Below are positions 13,908 through 15,890 of a stretch of 15,890 bases of DNA, one piece after another. The notes under the pieces are model-generated. The model had not been told where the DNA came from. It did not search any database and was given only the letters and a program-made list of their open reading frames with translations. Source of the stretch: an uncultured Lachnospiraceae bacterium (GTDB lineage: Bacteria; Bacillota; Clostridia; Lachnospirales; Lachnospiraceae); NCBI GenBank assembly GCA_910586095.1, contig CAJUHQ010000078.1, positions 1 to 15,890 of the forward strand, read 5' to 3'. How positions within the stretch are numbered: position 1 is the stretch's first letter; every line of letters starts with the position of its first letter. The translations under genes were made by a program, and so were the position numbers.

Positions 13908-14396
13908 CTAATAATATACAATAAGATCTGTAAATGTTGCCTTTGTAACAGCCGCCAAATCGAGGGGATAAAGCGCTAATTGTACCCCTAATTTACCACC
14001 ACTTACAATCATTTTTTCCAAGTTATTTGCACTGTTATCGATCCTTGTAGTATACTGTTTTTTCATTCCAATTGCTGTACAACCACCTCGAATATAGCCT
14101 GTAACTGCATTGATTTCTTTTACAGGAATAAGCGCAACAGATTTCTCACCAACAGATTTTGCCGCCTTTTTCATATCTAATTCTGCCTCAATTGGAATCA
14201 CAAACACAAAATAGTTTTTACTGTTTCCCTGTGCTACCAGTGTTTTATACATCTGTTCATGGGGTAATTGTAACATAGTAGCTATCTGGATTCCATCGTG
14301 AAATTCGTCACATTCGTAAAAATATGTTGTATATGAGATTTTTTGTGTATCTAAGATTCGCATTGCATTTGTCTTGATTTCCTTATTTTTTGCCAT
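13908..14396 (-). CDS. ybaK: Cys-tRNA(Pro) deacylase, YbaK family
   Basis: This 162-residue protein covers the complete YbaK/EbsC editing domain. This family hydrolyses cysteine wrongly attached to tRNA(Pro), acting in trans to prolyl-tRNA synthetase. Visible motifs are the N-terminal TNAMRILDTQKISY, the conserved Lys51 in YKTLVAQGNS (50-59), VFVIPIEAELDMKKAAK (64-80) and GYIRGGCTAIGMKK (100-113). The last is the substrate-pocket loop, usually GG(C/V)SPxG; here Thr-Ala replaces Ser-Pro. GGKLGVQLALYPLDL (133-147) closes the fold. The start ATG 14396 has AAGGA 9 nt upstream. It is cytoplasmic, on the same strand as the fumarase genes and 122 nt ahead of them; a functional link to fumarase is not expected. 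Confidence 0.88.
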   Translation of the reverse strand: MAKNKEIKTNAMRILDTQKISYTTYFYECDEFHDGIQIATMLQLPHEQMYKTLVAQGNSKNYFVFVIPIEAELDMKKAAKSVGEKSVALIPVKEINAVTGYIRGGCTAIGMKKQYTTRIDNSANNLEKMIVSGGKLGVQLALYPLDLAAVTKATFTDLIVYY

Positions 14397-14690
14397 TGTT
14401 TACAATCCTTCTTTGTTGATTTATTATGAATTTATAGTATGGATGGCTATGTGGCCCACCAGACAACAGGTTGTGCATGATGGGAGTTTACTATGTTAGT
14501 TATCTCTATTTTACAATAGTTGCGCGTTACTTTACAAGATTTTTCAACTGAACTGTTGGTGCGATTTATATGTAAGAATCACATGCATGATATTGTAGAA
14601 GTTTGGCTTATTGTATAACCGATTCAAGTGCAATGAGTCAGAAGCTTCCATATATTTAAAGAAATTACCAACAAAAGCAATATTTTACTA

Positions 14691-14803
14691 GCAAGGTACA
14701 AAAGTATGTTTTTGTACAAAAAGCAGTGACACAAACCAGCCCTGGCTTATGTAAGTCAGGGCTAAATTTTTAAAAAGACTTTTTTGTTTGTATAGTACCT
14801 TGC
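14691..14803. repeat. 113-bp nested inverted-repeat element
   Basis: Perfect 9-bp outer arms GCAAGGTAC (14691-14699) and GTACCTTGC (14795-14803) enclose two further hairpins: GTACAAAA/TTTTGTAC (14696-14703 with 14710-14717) and the GC-rich stem at 14738-14763. The size and terminal inverted repeats recall a MITE-like or structured RNA element. No target-site duplication is evident. Confidence 0.5.
14738..14771 (+). terminator. GC-rich hairpin with T-tract, plus-strand polarity
   Basis: AGCCCTGGCTTA (14738-14749) pairs with TAAGTCAGGGCT (14752-14763), with one G-U pair, and is followed by AAATTTTT. It has the form of an intrinsic terminator for the plus strand, where no gene is seen. For the minus-strand ankyrin gene it would be a stem without a good T-tract. 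Confidence 0.5.
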
Positions 14804-14820
14804 CTTTTAACGATAAATGG

Positions 14821-15483
14821 TCATTTTTGAACACCAAGTATCTTATATAATTTTTCTAGTCCTTCTGTTTGACAGCGTAGAAATATAGGATCTTTAATCT
14901 GGCAGCTTGTCTCCTGAAATCGTTGGTCTAAATTTAGCAAATATTCATGGGCACGCTCTGTAATTTCAGCACCATGATCCAAAAGAATCACACAAATTTC
15001 CCCAATTTCCTCATAGAGCAAATGGGATTGACGAAGTACACTTTCTAAGGGGGTCAAAAATCCTGGCCAATCAATTCTGCCCGATTTAACATTTACGTCA
15101 ACACCGGCCGCCAACAGCGCTTTAACCGCAATTGTACGCCCATGTGTTGCCGCACAATGCAATGGAGTCACACCAAAATCGTTGGCAACATCAACACTAG
15201 CTCCTAATTCAATTAAAAGTTGGACATCGCCATCCCAAACAGAAGCATGATTAAAAATTGGCGTTTTTCCATAATAATCCTTAAAATTTATATCTGCACC
15301 ATATTCTTTGGCCCAGAAGGCAAATTCTCTTGGTAGAGGTGATAAAGAAAAGATATTGGAACCATATTTATTGGTTATAGCATTGGGGTCACATCGTAAA
15401 AGTTGTTCTTTTAGTTTTTCAATATTTCCATAGTTTAAAAGAGTTGTTATTTCTTTTGGAAGTCTTTTTCGCTTCGTAGCCAT
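14821..15483 (-). CDS. Ankyrin-repeat protein
   Basis: This 220-residue soluble protein starts at ATG 15483, with AGGGGG 4-5 nt upstream. It contains about four ankyrin repeats: a degenerate first (about 40-67, ending AKEYGADINFKD), then YGKTPIFNHASVWDGDVQLL with IELGASVDVAND (71-102), FGVTPLHCAATHGRTIAVKA with LLAAGVDVNVKS (103-134), and a longer one (about 143-174) ending ILLDHGAEI. The TPLHxAA and LLxxGADVN hallmarks are clear in the third. The N-terminus is basic (MATKRKRLPKE). The C-terminal 45 residues are not ankyrin. Ankyrin proteins bind other proteins, and the partner here is unknown. It is single in its region, with a palindrome over its presumed promoter and a structured element after its stop. 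Its role may be immunity-like, as for some ankyrin proteins in toxin loci, but nothing adjacent shows that. Confidence 0.8.
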   Translation of the reverse strand: MATKRKRLPKEITTLLNYGNIEKLKEQLLRCDPNAITNKYGSNIFSLSPLPREFAFWAKEYGADINFKDYYGKTPIFNHASVWDGDVQLLIELGASVDVANDFGVTPLHCAATHGRTIAVKALLAAGVDVNVKSGRIDWPGFLTPLESVLRQSHLLYEEIGEICVILLDHGAEITERAHEYLLNLDQRFQETSCQIKDPIFLRCQTEGLEKLYKILGVQK

Positions 15484-15507
15484 ATTTCCCCCTAAGTTTT
15501 TTATGAA

Positions 15508-15534
15508 ATTATATCTATTGAAATAGTATACTAT
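15508..15534 (-). promoter_or_regulatory. Candidate promoter and operator palindrome of the ankyrin gene
   Basis: On the minus strand a consensus TATAAT (15513-15508) lies about 25 nt before the ATG. The perfect 12-bp palindrome ATAGTATACTAT (15523-15534) covers the space towards the -35 position, where a dimeric regulator could block the promoter. No good -35 box is seen at the right distance. Confidence 0.4.
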
Positions 15535-15536
15535 AT

Positions 15537-15641
15537 CTACATAGTCAAATCAATCAATGCAAAAAGAAACTTTTTTGGATTCTTTTGGAGTCTGTTGTGT
15601 TTGGCACATATATTGAATTTTATTTTTTTATCTATCCTCAT
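15537..15641 (-). CDS. Possible 34-residue basic peptide ORF
   Basis: On the minus strand ATG 15641 has AAAGGAG exactly 7 nt upstream, a better site than several real genes here. The frame runs 34 codons to TAG at 15537-15539. The peptide is basic (MRIDKKIKFNICAKHNR at its start, KNPKKF later) with a hydrophobic end (FALIDLTM). It stops 54 nt before the ankyrin start on the same strand. I know no family for it; it may be a leader peptide, a small protein, or chance. Confidence 0.3.
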   Translation of the reverse strand: MRIDKKIKFNICAKHNRLQKNPKKFLFALIDLTM

Positions 15642-15665
15642 TATAGTGCTCCTTTGGGGTACAAT

Positions 15666-15752
15666 CGAGTAGAGAAGATTTATCTTCCCCTACTCGCCGT
15701 GCGGGGTGCGTGCAGCAAAGCTGCTAATTTCCTTATGCACCCCTGTGCATAA
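15666..15752. other. Cluster of hairpins in a GC-rich patch
   Basis: Within 87 bp there are CGAGTAG/CTACTCG (15666-15672, 15690-15696) closing over GAAGAT/ATCTTC; GGGGTGC/GCACCCC (15703-15709, 15737-15743) enclosing GCAGC/GCTGC (15712-15716, 15720-15724); and an alternative TTATGCAC/GTGCATAA hairpin (15733-15740, 15745-15752) that competes for GCAC. The patch is far richer in G+C than its flanks. It may be a structured RNA or a dispersed palindromic repeat. Confidence 0.5.
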
Positions 15753-15783
15753 AAGGACAGAGAGTTTTTTGCTCTCTGTCCTT
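15753..15783 (-). terminator. Strong intrinsic terminator
   Basis: AAGGACAGAGAG (15753-15764) and CTCTCTGTCCTT (15772-15783) form a perfect 12-bp stem with a 7-nt loop. On the minus strand it is followed by TTTT, so it probably ends a minus-strand gene lying beyond the right window edge. Confidence 0.65.
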
Positions 15784-15800
15784 AAGATTTTGTAAGCCTT

Positions 15801-15841
15801 TTGGTAAATTGTATGAGAAAGAGACTACTAAAATTTACCAA
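15801..15841. repeat. 10-bp perfect inverted repeat
   Basis: TTGGTAAATT (15801-15810) and AATTTACCAA (15832-15841) are perfect inverted arms around 21 nt. No gene is seen in the last 100 bp of the window. It could be an operator or a hairpin in the 3' region of an outside gene. Confidence 0.4.
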
Positions 15842-15890
15842 TATGATTTCCAATCACGATGCACTCGTACTAGACCTTCTAAGTAAAAAT

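Larger units (their letters stand above)
14397..14820. other. 424-bp intergenic region
   Basis: No gene is visible. The part next to ybaK carries promoter-like pairs on the minus strand, for example TTGTAA, 18 nt, TAAAAT in the 14500-14535 region. The part next to the ankyrin gene is occupied by the nested inverted-repeat element at 14691-14803. The middle (about 14540-14690) shows nothing I can assign. Confidence 0.5.

Noticed and set aside
15666..15752. Group II intron or tRNA-like element
   Set aside because: No domain V-like sequence, no tRNA cloverleaf, and no reverse transcriptase ORF in the window.

Overview
This looks like a chromosomal segment of a low-GC anaerobic Firmicute, most likely a Lachnospiraceae-type Clostridium relative. 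The evidence is the AT-rich DNA, strong AGGAGG-type ribosome sites, a two-subunit oxygen-sensitive class I fumarase, a PocR-type cytoplasmic hybrid kinase, a DUF3788 protein and an internalin-style LRR lipoprotein. No rRNA, tRNA, CRISPR array or intact transposase was seen.

Plus-strand left part (1-4800). A DUF3788 gene, cut by the window edge, is followed by a compact unit with its own promoter (452-480) and terminator (3195-3230). It holds a small HExxH putative metalloprotease of the SprA-related type, a SUKH/SMI1-KNR4-like protein with an unrecognised C-terminal half, and a DUF4261 protein. The SUKH family is known from toxin-immunity loci, so this could be an effector/immunity cluster; that is inference. 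Next comes about 850 bp of decayed coding DNA, then an intact overlapping antitoxin/PIN-toxin pair. The decayed stretch and the TA pair lie between two exact 17-bp direct repeats (3170-3186 and 4978-4994), which suggests an acquired, eroding island.

Minus-strand part (5012-15483). A bidirectional terminator separates the two halves. In transcription order the minus-strand genes are: an ankyrin-repeat protein; YbaK (Cys-tRNA(Pro) deacylase); fumarase alpha and beta subunits; a response regulator with a degenerate receiver-like N-terminus; a 914-residue PocR hybrid histidine kinase; a cytosolic Cu/Zn-SOD-family protein; and a large LRR lipoprotein. The regulator and kinase form one phosphorelay: neither has a DNA-binding domain, and the kinase carries its own receiver and HPt. 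The leaders of the kinase gene and of the fumarase alpha gene share a motif (TGCGCTG, 5-6 nt, CAAATTTG) within hairpins close to the ribosome site, a possible regulatory link.

Intergenic DNA is rich in structure. There is a four-unit 11-bp tandem repeat upstream of the LRR gene, mutually exclusive hairpins and a 12-bp direct repeat upstream of the response regulator, a nested 113-bp inverted-repeat element after the ankyrin gene, and a cluster of hairpins in a locally GC-rich patch at the right edge, next to a possible 34-codon ORF.
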